A stretch of 64,000 bases of DNA. Source: CAVQCX01 sp963775335 (GTDB lineage Bacteria; Pseudomonadota; Gammaproteobacteria; Chromatiales; Chromatiaceae). Below, piece by piece: positions 34,801 through 43,640 of the stretch. The stretch is taken from the NCBI GenBank assembly GCA_963775335.1, contig CAVZIJ010000003.1, positions 1,674,001 through 1,738,000 on the forward strand, given 5' to 3'. Numbering within the stretch: position 1 is the first letter of the stretch; every line of letters starts with the position of its first letter. The notes under the pieces were generated by a model. It made no database searches and was not told the DNA's origin. It saw only the letters and a program-made list of their open reading frames with translations. A program made the translations under genes and the position numbers.

Positions 34801-35523
34801 TCAGTCGTCCAGAAAACCGTCCGACAGGTGATCAACCTTCATGTAGCGCACGTCCTTGCCCTTGATCTGATAGACAACCGACTCGGCGATGTTCTTGGCG
34901 TGGTCCCCGACCCGTTCCAGCGCCTTGACGATCAGCGCGGCATCGATGACTTGCCCCACGTTGCGCGAATCTTCCAGGATATAGGTAGACAGGCGCCTGA
35001 GCGCCGCCTGCATCTCGGCGTCCAGATCCTTGTCTCCCTGGACTACCGCCACCGCCTCTTGCCAGTTCTTCTCCGCGAGAGCATCCAATGCCCGTTCGAG
35101 CAACCCGGTCGCCAGATCGCACATGGTGCGGGCATCGCGCAGCAGGGCGGGCTGCAGCCTGCCCACGTCATGCTCCAGGTGGCGGATCGCCGCCTTTGCA
35201 ATCTTCTCCGCCTCGTCCCCGATGCGCTCGAGATCGGTGACGGTCTTGGACAGTGCCAGGATCATCCGCAGGTCCCCGGCCATGGGTTGGCGCATGGCGA
35301 GCAGCCGGGTCGCCGCCTCGTCGGCCTGGAGATCGAAATTGTCGACCAGGGACTCTCGCTTGACGATCTGCCTCGCCAGCGTGATGTCTTCATTGCAGAG
35401 CGCATCGACCGACTGGCGCACCTGCTCGAGGGCGAGCTCACCCATCTCCAGCACCAGACCGCGGAAGCCGGCGAGCTCCTGGTCGAAACGCTTGACGATA
35501 TGTCCGGTGCCGGTCTCGGTCAT
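34801..35523 (-). CDS. phoU: PhoU, phosphate signalling regulator
   Basis: 240 residues from MTETGTGHIVKRFDQELAG. The two PhoU repeats carry the metal-binding signature in DLERIGDEAEKIAK and ERVGDHAKNIAESVVY. It represses the PhoR/PhoB response and controls Pst transport. Neither pst nor pho genes are adjacent in this window. Confidence 0.94.
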   Translation of the reverse strand: MTETGTGHIVKRFDQELAGFRGLVLEMGELALEQVRQSVDALCNEDITLARQIVKRESLVDNFDLQADEAATRLLAMRQPMAGDLRMILALSKTVTDLERIGDEAEKIAKAAIRHLEHDVGRLQPALLRDARTMCDLATGLLERALDALAEKNWQEAVAVVQGDKDLDAEMQAALRRLSTYILEDSRNVGQVIDAALIVKALERVGDHAKNIAESVVYQIKGKDVRYMKVDHLSDGFLDD

Positions 35524-35580
35524 GTGCTCTGAGCCATCAGCCAAAACGGCCGGTGATCTGATGTTCCCTAGGCCAGGCAC

Positions 35581-35745
35581 TAGGGGCTGTTGACAATTGC
35601 CTTTCGCGGTCCGATTACGGCCCTTTTCCGCGCTGACGGTGTTGCGGCTCGTCGCAATAGATCCACTATTCCTCCTCACCGCGCCTTGTCAGCACGAAAA
35701 ATCGCTCGCAATCGCCCTCGCTCAGACAACTATCAACAGCCCCTA
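35581..35745. mobile_element. MITE-like element, 165 bp, with 19-bp terminal inverted repeats
   Basis: The left end TAGGGGCTGTTGACAATTG (35581-35599) and the reverse complement of the right end (35727-35745) match at 17 of 19 positions. The element begins and ends with TA, a possible duplicated target dinucleotide. The interior codes for nothing. It lies just upstream of phoU. Confidence 0.8.
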
Positions 35746-36096
35746 AGGTCGGCGAAGGGCCCCGGCGTCCCGCCCACCTCCGACGTATTCGCCGGTCGGA
35801 GGGGCACAACGCCTTGAAAGCCTCGGGCCGCGCTCCGCTTGGTCGGCCTCATTCACGCGAACGAGAGCGCGTGGAAAGGTCGATCTGCCGCGCCCCGTGT
35901 CGTCCGATCGGGGGGGGGGAACCGAGAACATCTCGGAAGCAGAGGCAAGCGCGCCGAAAACGGCGCCCGGAAGCACCGCTCCGATGCCGCAAGGCGCTGG
36001 CCACCGGATCGGGCCGGGAACTGGGGGCCCGGACCACTACCCCGCATCTTGCAATCTGAATGTTGCGGGGATGTTACCTCGCGTCGAGCACCGAGG
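35746..36096. other. Intergenic stretch without a recognised gene
   Basis: About 350 GC-rich bases between the MITE and a small secreted protein. A run of nine G residues lies near 35931. Only low-complexity open frames occur; none has a credible start and ribosome site. Confidence 0.4.
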
Positions 36097-36450
36097 TTAT
36101 TTCAGCAGACTCAGCGCGCGGATCACCGCCATGGTGGCGTTGAAGAAGTCCGTGCTGTGCCGTTGATCGCACTGCTTGCGCACGTCGCCCATGAAGGGCT
36201 CCAGGTCCGTGCCATGCAGCACCTCCTCGCCCGTGGCCAGGGACAGAGCGGAAACGAATCCGGCGAGCCAGTCCCGATAACGGAGAAGCTCCCCGGTCGC
36301 GGCGTCGTCTCCCTTCTTCCAACCGTCGTACGCAACCGCAAATTCCGGGCAAGCCTTGTTGCCGTATCCCCAGAGGATGGGGCGCTCCTTGGCGGGCGCC
36401 ATGACGGGCAGAGCGACCAGACAAGCCGATAAGGCAAAGGAACGCAGCAT
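36097..36450 (-). CDS. Small periplasmic protein, possibly Rap1a/Tai-like
   Basis: 117 residues from MLRSFALSACLVALPVMAPA, a signal peptide. The mature part (ACPEFAVAYDGWKKGD, YRDWLAGFVSALSL, LEPFMGDVRKQCDQ, FFNATMAVIRAL) keeps one Cys at each end, likely disulfide-bonded. This resembles the Rap1a/Tai immunity-type fold seen in many short proteobacterial secreted proteins, but the assignment is weak. Confidence 0.6.
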   Translation of the reverse strand: MLRSFALSACLVALPVMAPAKERPILWGYGNKACPEFAVAYDGWKKGDDAATGELLRYRDWLAGFVSALSLATGEEVLHGTDLEPFMGDVRKQCDQRHSTDFFNATMAVIRALSLLK

Positions 36451-36539
36451 TGGGGGCTCTCCACGGCCGACGGGCGCCATAGTCTAGCACCGGGCCCGGC
36501 AGAATGACCCCTTGGCAACAGCAGGGCGCGGGCCCTCTC

Positions 36540-36917
36540 TCAGGGGTATCGGTCGCCGTCCGCGAGAGCGGCTCGAAGCGTGCGATCGAGGCCGTCGGCG
36601 TCCAGGGGCTTGGGAAGAAAACCCCATGCCCCGCGTCCGACCGCCAAGACGCCGGTCTCGGCGGATGCACTGCCGCTGCACAGCAACACCCTGATACTGG
36701 GCTGAAGCCCGCGCAGTGCCTCCAGCAGCGCGATACCGTCACCGTCAGGCAGCTGATAGTCGATCAACGCCAGATCGAAGGGGCTATGCCTCGCGGCGCT
36801 CAGGGCAGCGGCGCAGGTTTCGGAGGCCTCGACCTGGTAGCCCCGCTCTGCCAGCTCCCACGCGAGCATCCGGCCGAGCATCGCGTCGTCCTCGACGATC
36901 AGGAGTCGGGGGCTCAT
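36540..36917 (-). CDS. Stand-alone CheY-like response regulator receiver
   Basis: 125 residues, one receiver domain only. The acidic pair is in LLIVEDDAM, the phospho-acceptor Asp is in LALIDYQLPDGDG, the switch Ser is in LLCSGSAS and the Lys is in FLPKPLD. There is no output domain. It starts 15 bases after the ECF sigma gene stop, so the two form an operon. Confidence 0.88.
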   Translation of the reverse strand: MSPRLLIVEDDAMLGRMLAWELAERGYQVEASETCAAALSAARHSPFDLALIDYQLPDGDGIALLEALRGLQPSIRVLLCSGSASAETGVLAVGRGAWGFLPKPLDADGLDRTLRAALADGDRYP

Positions 36918-36932
36918 GACCCAGCCGGGCGC

Positions 36933-37475
36933 TCAGCCACCGGGCGAGCCCAACATCTCCCGCAGCTTGTGTCGAGCCCTGAACAGCCGAGTGCCCACAC
37001 CGGGACTCGACAGACCGAGGCGGTCCGCGATCTCCTGCTGGCTGTAGCCGTAGATGACCTGCAACAACAGAGGCTCCCGATACTCCACCGGCAGGTTCCC
37101 GAGGGCCCGGCGCAGCAGGAACGCCTCGGTCGAGGTGTCATAGTCCGGGCGAGGCTCCCCGACCCGCTCTACTGGTACGTCGGCCTCCGGTAGCCGGGCG
37201 CGCTCGAAACGGCGGGCGTTCTCTCGGCGCAGGATAGTCAGCAGCCAACCCTTCGCGGCCTTCTCGTCATTCAGCTGATGCCGACATTTCCAAGCCCTCA
37301 GCAATGTCTCCTGGGTGAGATCTTCCGCGGTCTGGCGGTCCCCGCAAAGCCAGTAGGCATAACGGAAGAGGTCTTTTGCGTAACGTGCAACCAGGTCATC
37401 GAAATCGACCGCTCCAGCCGCTGGGTCCGACGGTATCTGCGCGACGTATCGATCGGCGATGGTCAAAGCAGTCAT
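36933..37475 (-). CDS. ECF-type sigma-70 factor
   Basis: 180 residues from the ATG MTALTIADRY, chosen because AAGGAGA lies 6-10 bases ahead; an ATG 18 bases upstream lacks a site. Region 2 is DLFRYAYWLCGDRQTAEDLTQETLLRAWK, and region 4 is LPVEYREPLLLQVIYGYSQQEIADRLGLSSPGVGTRLFRARHKLRE. No anti-sigma gene is adjacent; instead a receiver protein follows. Confidence 0.92.
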   Translation of the reverse strand: MTALTIADRYVAQIPSDPAAGAVDFDDLVARYAKDLFRYAYWLCGDRQTAEDLTQETLLRAWKCRHQLNDEKAAKGWLLTILRRENARRFERARLPEADVPVERVGEPRPDYDTSTEAFLLRRALGNLPVEYREPLLLQVIYGYSQQEIADRLGLSSPGVGTRLFRARHKLREMLGSPGG

Positions 37476-37886
37476 TCTCTGTCTCCTTGTCATCCGGCGG
37501 TCTGCCGCCTTGGCTGGATCTGGCGCACAGCCCGTGCCAATTCATACTTGACTGTTTTCCAAAGGATTATGGGGCGGCAGAACGACCACGTGTATCGCTT
37601 CGTTATAACGTTTCGTTACCATTGCACGAACCGTACGCCGGAAACGTAACACCAAGGTCGGTCGCCCAGCAGCGGGGCGCAGCGATCGACCCGTCGGATT
37701 CGGGGCCTCGCACCGACTCCCGACCGGCAGGCCCTCGCTTTCCTGGCTATCCGTGGGCTTCCAGCCCGGCATGAGGGATTGCAAAACCTAGGTCGGACGT
37801 CTCCAACGGCCAGAGCCTGGCCGATTGCGGCCGGGGCGGCTCGGCGATGGGCTGTACCGACCGGAGGGCCGCCCATCCCTTCCAAC
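37476..37886. other. Upstream region of the sigma gene with one REP-like hairpin
   Basis: No gene is visible. An AT-richer patch (37535-37625) is a likely promoter zone. At 37808-37827 GGCCAGAGCCTGGCCGATTG repeats the hairpin unit seen twice at 10408-10627. Confidence 0.5.
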
Positions 37887-37918
37887 AAAAAGGCCCCGCC
37901 GCAACCGACGAGGCCTTG
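37887..37918 (-). terminator. Strong Rho-independent terminator of the small secreted peptide gene
   Basis: On the minus strand a 12-bp stem AAGGCCTCGTCG / CGGCGGGGCCTT (with G-U pairs) around loop GTTG is followed by a T-run (plus-strand A residues at 37887-37891). Confidence 0.88.
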
Positions 37919-37941
37919 TGCAACTGGGTAACGCGATCGGC

Positions 37942-38112
37942 TTAGGAGCCGAGCGTGCCGAGCTTCGGGGTGTTGACCTTGATGTTGGCAGCCTGGATAT
38001 CCTCGACTTGGATATTGGGATGCTGCTTCATGTAATCCTGCTCGGCCATGATCATCGGAGGCGTGCTATACGCGCCAACTGCCAACAGCACTGCTGCGAG
38101 AGGTGCGAACAT
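37942..38112 (-). CDS. Small secreted peptide, 56 residues, unknown
   Basis: MFAPLAAVLLAVGAYSTPPM then MAEQDYMKQHPNIQVEDIQA and NIKVNTPKLGTLGS. The first 20 residues look like a signal peptide or membrane anchor. A purine-rich site (AGGGGGA) precedes the ATG and a strong terminator follows, supporting a real gene. Function unknown. Confidence 0.65.
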   Translation of the reverse strand: MFAPLAAVLLAVGAYSTPPMIMAEQDYMKQHPNIQVEDIQAANIKVNTPKLGTLGS

Positions 38113-38475
38113 GATCCCCCTCCTCACCGGACTGTGTCCGGGCGATGGGCCATTGATTCCTACTCCCTCCGGTTTCCGTGGGGATTGCCCATTCGCCCCT
38201 GGAATACCTCCCAGAGACTCAGGGCGAGCCGTGACCGGTAAAAGTACGATAGCCGGTCCCAGACGGGATACAACCTTGCTCATCGCGAGGTTTAGACTCG
38301 ACAAAGGGAAAGCGATCAGCGCCGCTTATGGGTCGTCGGCCGTCCCTACAAAGCCTGCGGCTCCGGTGACTCAATATAATCCGCCGATTTCCCTGCATTC
38401 GAGGGCGCCATCCATGAAAGCCGGGAAAATCAGGACCTGTTTGAACCCCTCGGGTCGGGCCATTGACCCCATGCG
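38113..38475. other. Intergenic stretch without a recognised gene
   Basis: About 360 bases with no frame that has both a start and a ribosome site. An inverted motif around CCCATTC/GAATACC near 38185-38205 is weak. Confidence 0.4.
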
Positions 38476-38745
38476 CTAGTCGTCTCTCGGCCGCCGCCTT
38501 CCGAGAAAGCAGGATTCCGCCAGCAGAACGACGGCCAGCAGAACGAGCGACAAAAACCCCTTTGTAAGGAAAAATGCTGCAAGTTGAAAACCAAGATCCT
38601 TGGCATACGGACCTGCCACAGGGTGAGCTTCCGAAGCCTCCAGTATTCTTGAAACGCAATTCCATCCGTAGAGAGTCACGGATATGACCCAAACGACGAT
38701 CGTGTACTTCGCGACTGTCAATAAGTGCGTGCGCTTCTTTTTCAC
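38476..38745 (-). CDS. Small two-helix membrane protein, unknown
   Basis: 89 residues, MKKKRTHLLTVAKYTIVVWV, with a first helix near 12-30 and a second near 52-75 (LAAFFLTKGFLSLVLLAVVLLA), and a basic C-terminus GRRRPRDD. The base composition is lower in GC than its neighbours, hinting at transfer. No family recognised. Confidence 0.55.
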   Translation of the reverse strand: MKKKRTHLLTVAKYTIVVWVISVTLYGWNCVSRILEASEAHPVAGPYAKDLGFQLAAFFLTKGFLSLVLLAVVLLAESCFLGRRRPRDD

Positions 38746-39286
38746 GGCCTAAGCGAGTATTGAGCGGCAATCCATTTCTGGGTCTTGCGTCCATCCGGGC
38801 GCGATGCCCCGGATCTGCATCAGGACGTACCCACCGGCAGCGATGGCCACGTCAATCCAGGTTGCCGAGATTGGAGCGTAAGCTTGAGCTGCGGCGCCGC
38901 GCGATCGCCGTACGGGGCGAGCGATGCACACCAGAGGGCTTCGAGCTAGAGACTGGACCGGATTGAGCCAGGGCGCAGGGAGGCGGACAGAGACAGAGAA
39001 GTTGCAGACCAGGCCGCAATACCGATCCCCTCCCGAAGCCCTTTGTGGAAAGTCGCTGCCCACTTCCATGCAAACCTCCTGAATTGCTCGCAGTTTACAT
39101 CCCGATCAGCCGAAGACAAGAGGGCCGACCAAAGCGAGACTGCGGCCGGAGCACCGGGCCATGGCGGCCGATCGGCTCGCGCGGATCTCTCACGCGGCCG
39201 ATCCAGACTTCGGGCTCCGCAGGGGCATAAGCCATTGGCGCGGATTCCATCCACGCTGGGAGCCTGTCGTGGCGCTCCAACGACCC
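38746..39286. other. Gene-poor stretch, possibly decayed coding DNA
   Basis: About 540 bases. A 106-codon minus-strand frame (38749-39069) ends in ATWIDVAIAAGGYVLMQIRG, but it has no credible family or start. CCATGGCGGCCGATCGG near 39170 loosely resembles the REP-like units. Otherwise nothing. Confidence 0.35.
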
Positions 39287-39859
39287 TCACACCCGATGCC
39301 GGCTCTGCCCTTCCCCTAGCGCCCCTGCGATCAGGTGGGCGGTGCGCAGCGGCTCGGGGATCAGGCTGTGCACGGCGAAGCGCCGAATGAGCGCCCGCGC
39401 CTGTTCGGCGCCGAAACCCATCGTTTGGACGTAGATGCGTTCCATGGGCCGCATCGGGCCAGCCCGCTCGATCAGGCGCCATTTGCGGGGGCCACCGGGC
39501 ACGCAGTCCAGGAGCGCGGCACGCATGGAGGGCAAATCGGGCTCCCGGCGGGCCACGACCATCAGGGGAATGCCCAGCGCGCCGTGCAATCGATTCAGGT
39601 CGATCACGTTGAAGCCCGCGAGGGCTATTCCCTGAAGCAGCACCGCCTGTAGCTGGGCCACAAAGCGCGAGCCATCAATCATTGCGAGCAGCCGATCGGT
39701 GGCGTTGGCGCCGTCGCGCCGGACCGTGCAGCGAAGCACTCCCTCGAGACGCAGGTGGGAGAACACGGCCCCGACCACTGGCACGTCGCCGCGATAGGCC
39801 GGGTCGAAAGGGGCGTCGTCGATGCCGATGACCTGAGAGAACCGCCGCGGGGGCGCCAT
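39287..39859 (-). CDS. DUF99-family protein (endonuclease V-like fold)
   Basis: 190 residues. Opening QVIGIDDAPFDPAYRGDVPVVGAVFS and the block GIALAGFNVIDLNRLHGALGIPLMVVARREPD match DUF99, a mainly archaeal family with an endonuclease V-like RNase H fold. Iron or metal ligands are not obvious. It lies 6 bases after the eIF2B-like gene, last in this minus-strand operon. Confidence 0.85.
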   Translation of the reverse strand: MAPPRRFSQVIGIDDAPFDPAYRGDVPVVGAVFSHLRLEGVLRCTVRRDGANATDRLLAMIDGSRFVAQLQAVLLQGIALAGFNVIDLNRLHGALGIPLMVVARREPDLPSMRAALLDCVPGGPRKWRLIERAGPMRPMERIYVQTMGFGAEQARALIRRFAVHSLIPEPLRTAHLIAGALGEGQSRHRV

Positions 39860-39865
39860 TGCCGC

Positions 39866-40738
39866 TCAGGCGTCCCGCCCCGCAGTGATGCCGTTCTCGT
39901 CGAACCAGGCCGAGATCAATGCAGTGGGGGTGATGTCGAAATAGACGTTCTTCGCCGTCACGCCCACCATCCTGGGGGCACCGAGCTCGCCCCCGTTCAT
40001 CTCCTCGAGGGCCGGCTCCACCATCCCGGGCGGCCGGCGCTTGAAGCTCTCGCAGCAGACGTAGAACGGCAGTCCCCGGTCCCGGGCCGCCAGGGCGAGC
40101 AGATAGGTCCCCGCCTTGTTCACCAGGCTCCCCTCGGCCGAGAGGCTGTCGGCCCCGACTACTACCGCGTCGGCGTTGGCAGCGAAGAGCCCCATTTGGG
40201 CATCGGTGATCAGGGTCGTGGGCACACCCATGCCGCCGAGCCGTCCGGCGAGCAGGCAGCCCTCATTCAGCGGCCTGGACTCGGTCACGATGGCCGATAC
40301 GCCAAGAGGCACGAGCCGCTCGAACAAGGCGATGACGGTCGAGCTCAGGCTGTGGGTCAGAAGTATCTTGCCCCCACCCAGATGGCGGGCGAGGTGCTCC
40401 GCCGCCTGTTGGGCGGCTCGCGCGGACTGCTCGATCAGGGAGCGGGCTGCTTTAGCCGCCAAGGTGCGGGCGTCGGCCACGGGGACCTCGCCGATGGCAT
40501 CAGCCTGGTCGCGCCAGCGCTCCAGCAGGTTGTGCACGGAGGCCATGCTCGGACGGCAGGCGGCGAGGCGCCCGGCGCGGGCCCGGAGGAGGGTCAACAG
40601 CGCTCCGGCAGAGCCTGCGTCGATCGCCCGGGCGCTCTCGACCATCAGGCGCAGACACTCCCGCGCAATCTCCCCGGCCCCGTGCACCCGGTCGTCGCGG
40701 ATGCGCGCGAGCGCTTGCTCGAATGCAGATTCATCCAT
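39866..40738 (-). CDS. eIF-2B alpha/beta/delta-like protein (ribose-1,5-bisphosphate isomerase type)
   Basis: 290 residues from MDESAFEQALARIRDDRVHG. Conserved blocks are ILLTHSLSSTVIALFE, VTESRPLNEG, DAVVVGADSLSAEGSLVNKAGTYLLAL and FYVCCESFKRR. Archaeal relatives isomerise ribose-1,5-bisphosphate in nucleoside salvage. It overlaps the NUDIX gene by 8 bases, so the two are translationally coupled. Confidence 0.88.
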   Translation of the reverse strand: MDESAFEQALARIRDDRVHGAGEIARECLRLMVESARAIDAGSAGALLTLLRARAGRLAACRPSMASVHNLLERWRDQADAIGEVPVADARTLAAKAARSLIEQSARAAQQAAEHLARHLGGGKILLTHSLSSTVIALFERLVPLGVSAIVTESRPLNEGCLLAGRLGGMGVPTTLITDAQMGLFAANADAVVVGADSLSAEGSLVNKAGTYLLALAARDRGLPFYVCCESFKRRPPGMVEPALEEMNGGELGAPRMVGVTAKNVYFDITPTALISAWFDENGITAGRDA

Positions 40739-41177
40739 CTGTCTCTCCTTCGCAGGCCCGCAGCGCCTCGGGTAGGCTCGGCACCGTTTCGAGCTCGGCC
40801 AAACGCTCCGGCTCCACCCAGGCCAGCTCCGTATTCTCCCAGTCCAGGCGTATCTCGGCGCTGTCGGCAAGCTCGAACAGGAAGGGGTGCACCACCCACA
40901 GCACCCCCAGGTCGAACGCCGGTACCTCCAAGGGCGCGCCATCGCGCACCAGCCTGACCTCGGCCTCCCCCACGCCGGCCTCCTCACGGATCTCGCGCAG
41001 TGCCTGGGCGAGCGCGGTGGGCTCCTCCAGGTAACCGCTGATGCCGGACCAGCGCCCGCGGTAGCTGCCCACCCGACCACTGCGCCGCACGACCAGGATA
41101 CGCCCTTGACGCCGCAGAAAGGCAGTAACCACCTCGCGGCGCTCCAGCCCGCCCCTATCCGCGTCCGCTTCAGTCAT
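40731..41177 (-). CDS. NUDIX hydrolase
   Basis: 148 residues with the complete Nudix box GYLEEPTALAQALREIREEAGV. The N-terminus RREVVTAFLRRQGRILVVRRS is typical. Its start overlaps the ribonucleotide reductase stop by 8 bases and its stop overlaps the eIF2B-like start. A nucleotide-salvage or house-cleaning role fits these neighbours. Confidence 0.93.
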   Translation of the reverse strand: MTEADADRGGLERREVVTAFLRRQGRILVVRRSGRVGSYRGRWSGISGYLEEPTALAQALREIREEAGVGEAEVRLVRDGAPLEVPAFDLGVLWVVHPFLFELADSAEIRLDWENTELAWVEPERLAELETVPSLPEALRACEGETDG

Positions 41178-43023
41178 TCTCCCGATCCAGACTGCAGCAG
41201 TGTGCCCCGGGCTCCGGCGCCTCGATCCCCGCCGCGGCCCGCCCCTCGGCCAGAACCGCGCCGGTGACCGGATTGGGCCGGAATGTGGTGCAGCCTTTCA
41301 GCCCGAGCCGGTAGGCCTTCTCGTACAGCAACTTGAACGCCTCGAACGGGTAGCCCTCGGGCACGTTGATGGTCTTGGAGATGGCATTGTCCACGAACGG
41401 CTGGACCGCCGCCTGCATCGCCAGGTGAGCCTCTGGCACCAGGTCGTGGGCATCGACGAAGCAGGCCGGCGGCACCGCGTCCTTGCGCAGCTCGCGCCAG
41501 TGGCGCAGGGCATAGTCGGTGAGCTCATGCCAGGCATATTCGCCGGCCGCACCCCGCACCCGGCGCCGGTACTCGAAATCGAACACCGGCTCGACACCGC
41601 TGGAGACGTTGTTGGCAAGCAGGCTGATGGTTCCGGTCGGGGCGACGGCGGTGAGGTGGCTGTTGCGAATGCCCTGGGCGCGGATGGCCTCGCGGATCTC
41701 CCCGGGCAGCCCGCGCACGAAGGGCGCGTCGAGGTAGGCCTCGGGGTCGAAGTAGGGGAAGGGCCCGCGCTCGGCGGCGAGGCGCACCGAGGCCCGGTAG
41801 GCGCCGTGGCAGACCCGCTCCATCACCCGCGCGGCGATCGCCCGGCCCGGCTCGCCGCCATAGTCCTGGCCCAGCATGATCAGGGCATCCGCGAGCCCGG
41901 TGATGCCGAGACCGACGCGCCGGGTGCCCTGGGCCTGCTCGGCCTGTCTCGCCAGGGGAAAGCGCGAGATCTCGACCACGTCGTCGAGCATCCGCACCGC
42001 CGTAGCGGTCGCGCCGTCCAACCCGTCCAGGTCCAGCCCGGCCCCGGGCTCGAAGGGTTTGCGCACGAAGTGCACCAGATTGAGCGAGCCCAGGTTACAG
42101 GCCCCGTAGGGCGGCAGCGGGATCTCGCCGCACGGATTGGTGGCGCTGATGTCCTCGCGGTAGCAGAGATTGTTCTCCCGGTTGATGCGGTCGATGAACA
42201 GCACACCGGGCTCGGCAGTCTCGTAGTTGGCCCGCATGATGCGGTCCCAGAGGGCGCGCGCGGGGATCGTCTTCATCACCAGGCAGGGCACCTCGCCGCC
42301 GCTGCCCGGCCAGCGTCGGCGCACCATGTCCCTGCCCGCCCGGTGGCCTTTACCGCCCAGACCCTCGACCGGAAACACCAGCTCCCAGACGCGGTCTTGG
42401 ACCACGGCTTCCATGAAGGCGTCGGTCGCCAGCACCGAGAGGTTGAAGTTGCGCAGCTCCCGGGGGTCGCGCTTGGCGTCGATGAAGGACTCGATGTCCG
42501 GGTGGTCGCAGCGCAGGGTCGCCATCATGGCGCCACGGCGCGCGGCGGTGGAGAGCAGCGTTGCGCACATGCTGTCCCAGATCCGCATGAACGAGACCGG
42601 CCCGGACGCCACCCCGCCGACGCGCCAGGCCGCCGAGCCCTCCGGCCTCAGTCCGGAGAAATCGTAGCCCACGCCGCCCCCCTGCTGCATGGTCAGGGCC
42701 CCTTCTTTGAGGCCGTCGAAGATCGCCTCCATGGAGTCGCCGATGCGGCCCATGACGAAGCAGTTGAACAGGGTCACTTCGTAGCCGGTACCGGCGCCAG
42801 CGAGGATGCGCCCGCCGGGCAGGAACCGGAACCCGCGCAGCAGCTCGTAGAAGCGCTCTTCCCAGCCGAGCTTGTCGCGGGTCTCCACCGCGGCCAGGGC
42901 GGTCGCGACCCGCCGCCAGGTATCGTCCACGGTGCGGTCGCGTACAACGCCATCGGAGCGGTAGCGGTAACGGCTGTCCCAAATCTGCCGCGAAATCTCG
43001 ATCTCGAACGGGTCGCCGCTCAT
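41170..43023 (-). CDS. Adenosylcobalamin-dependent ribonucleotide reductase (class II)
   Basis: 617 residues of NrdJ type. Features are NCFVMG near residue 87, ATNPCGEIPLPPYGACNLGSLNL (active-site Cys and Glu), the finger loop in TAVAPTGTISLLANNVSSGVEP, and the C-terminal tail with HCCSLD for re-reduction. It makes dNTPs with or without oxygen and needs vitamin B12. First in the coupled four-gene run NrdJ-NUDIX-eIF2B-DUF99. Confidence 0.93.
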   Translation of the reverse strand: MSGDPFEIEISRQIWDSRYRYRSDGVVRDRTVDDTWRRVATALAAVETRDKLGWEERFYELLRGFRFLPGGRILAGAGTGYEVTLFNCFVMGRIGDSMEAIFDGLKEGALTMQQGGGVGYDFSGLRPEGSAAWRVGGVASGPVSFMRIWDSMCATLLSTAARRGAMMATLRCDHPDIESFIDAKRDPRELRNFNLSVLATDAFMEAVVQDRVWELVFPVEGLGGKGHRAGRDMVRRRWPGSGGEVPCLVMKTIPARALWDRIMRANYETAEPGVLFIDRINRENNLCYREDISATNPCGEIPLPPYGACNLGSLNLVHFVRKPFEPGAGLDLDGLDGATATAVRMLDDVVEISRFPLARQAEQAQGTRRVGLGITGLADALIMLGQDYGGEPGRAIAARVMERVCHGAYRASVRLAAERGPFPYFDPEAYLDAPFVRGLPGEIREAIRAQGIRNSHLTAVAPTGTISLLANNVSSGVEPVFDFEYRRRVRGAAGEYAWHELTDYALRHWRELRKDAVPPACFVDAHDLVPEAHLAMQAAVQPFVDNAISKTINVPEGYPFEAFKLLYEKAYRLGLKGCTTFRPNPVTGAVLAEGRAAAGIEAPEPGAHCCSLDREND

Positions 43024-43029
43024 CTGCGT

Positions 43030-43625
43030 TCAGCCTTCGCACAAGCGCTCCAGGGAGAGGGCATCGCGCAAGGCCCAGGACTGCGCGTCGTTGTCGAAGA
43101 AGCACCAAACGTTGGCGCCCGCCTCGCGCCATCGCCCGATCTCCCGGGCCCAGCCCTGCAATGCGTCTGATTCATAACTCCCAGTGTAGGCAAGGTCCGG
43201 TCCGTGAAGGCGCAGATAGGCGAGGCTTGCAGTGAGCCAGCGGGGACTATGGAGCCGGGCGATCTCGAACACGCAGAAGGCCATATCGCGGGCGTGCAGG
43301 ATCTCGGCGATTTGCTCAGTGTGCCAGCTCGGGTCCCTGAGCTCGAAGGCATAGCGTAAATCACCCGGCAGCAAGTCGACGAACTGTGCCAGACGTTCCG
43401 GATTGCACCGCCAGCCCGGCGGCAGCTGGAACAGGATCGGACCGAGCCGTGCGCCAAGGGGTCGGATCGCCTCGACGAAACGCTGCAGCGCATCGCCGGA
43501 GTCCTTGAGCTTCTTGCGGTGGGTGATAAAAAGCGGCTCGCCTTCACGGCGAAACGGAAGTGATCGGGCGTCTGTATCTTCCAGCCCTCGATGGTCGATG
43601 CAGAAGGCAGGCCGTAGCTGTCTAC
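43030..43625 (-). pseudogene. DUF72 gene, 5'-truncated and frameshifted
   Basis: A readable frame gives YGLPSASTIEGWKIQTPDHF and RFAVKASRF. After a run of five T near 43530 a second frame continues ITHRKKLKDSGDALQRFVEA, LGPILFQLPPGW and DLRYAFELRDPSWH to the stop. One extra T would restore KASRFFITHRKK. The N-terminal 40 or so residues of DUF72 are missing because a stop lies just upstream, next to the rtcB stop. Confidence 0.8.
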
Positions 43626-43640
43626 CGTCTACCTTCCTAT

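Noticed and set aside
38749..39069. 106-codon minus-strand frame
   Set aside because: No ribosome site, no recognisable family, and a composition unlike its neighbours.
41200..43170. 656-codon plus-strand frame over the ribonucleotide reductase
   Set aside because: Shadow of the reductase; no conserved motif.
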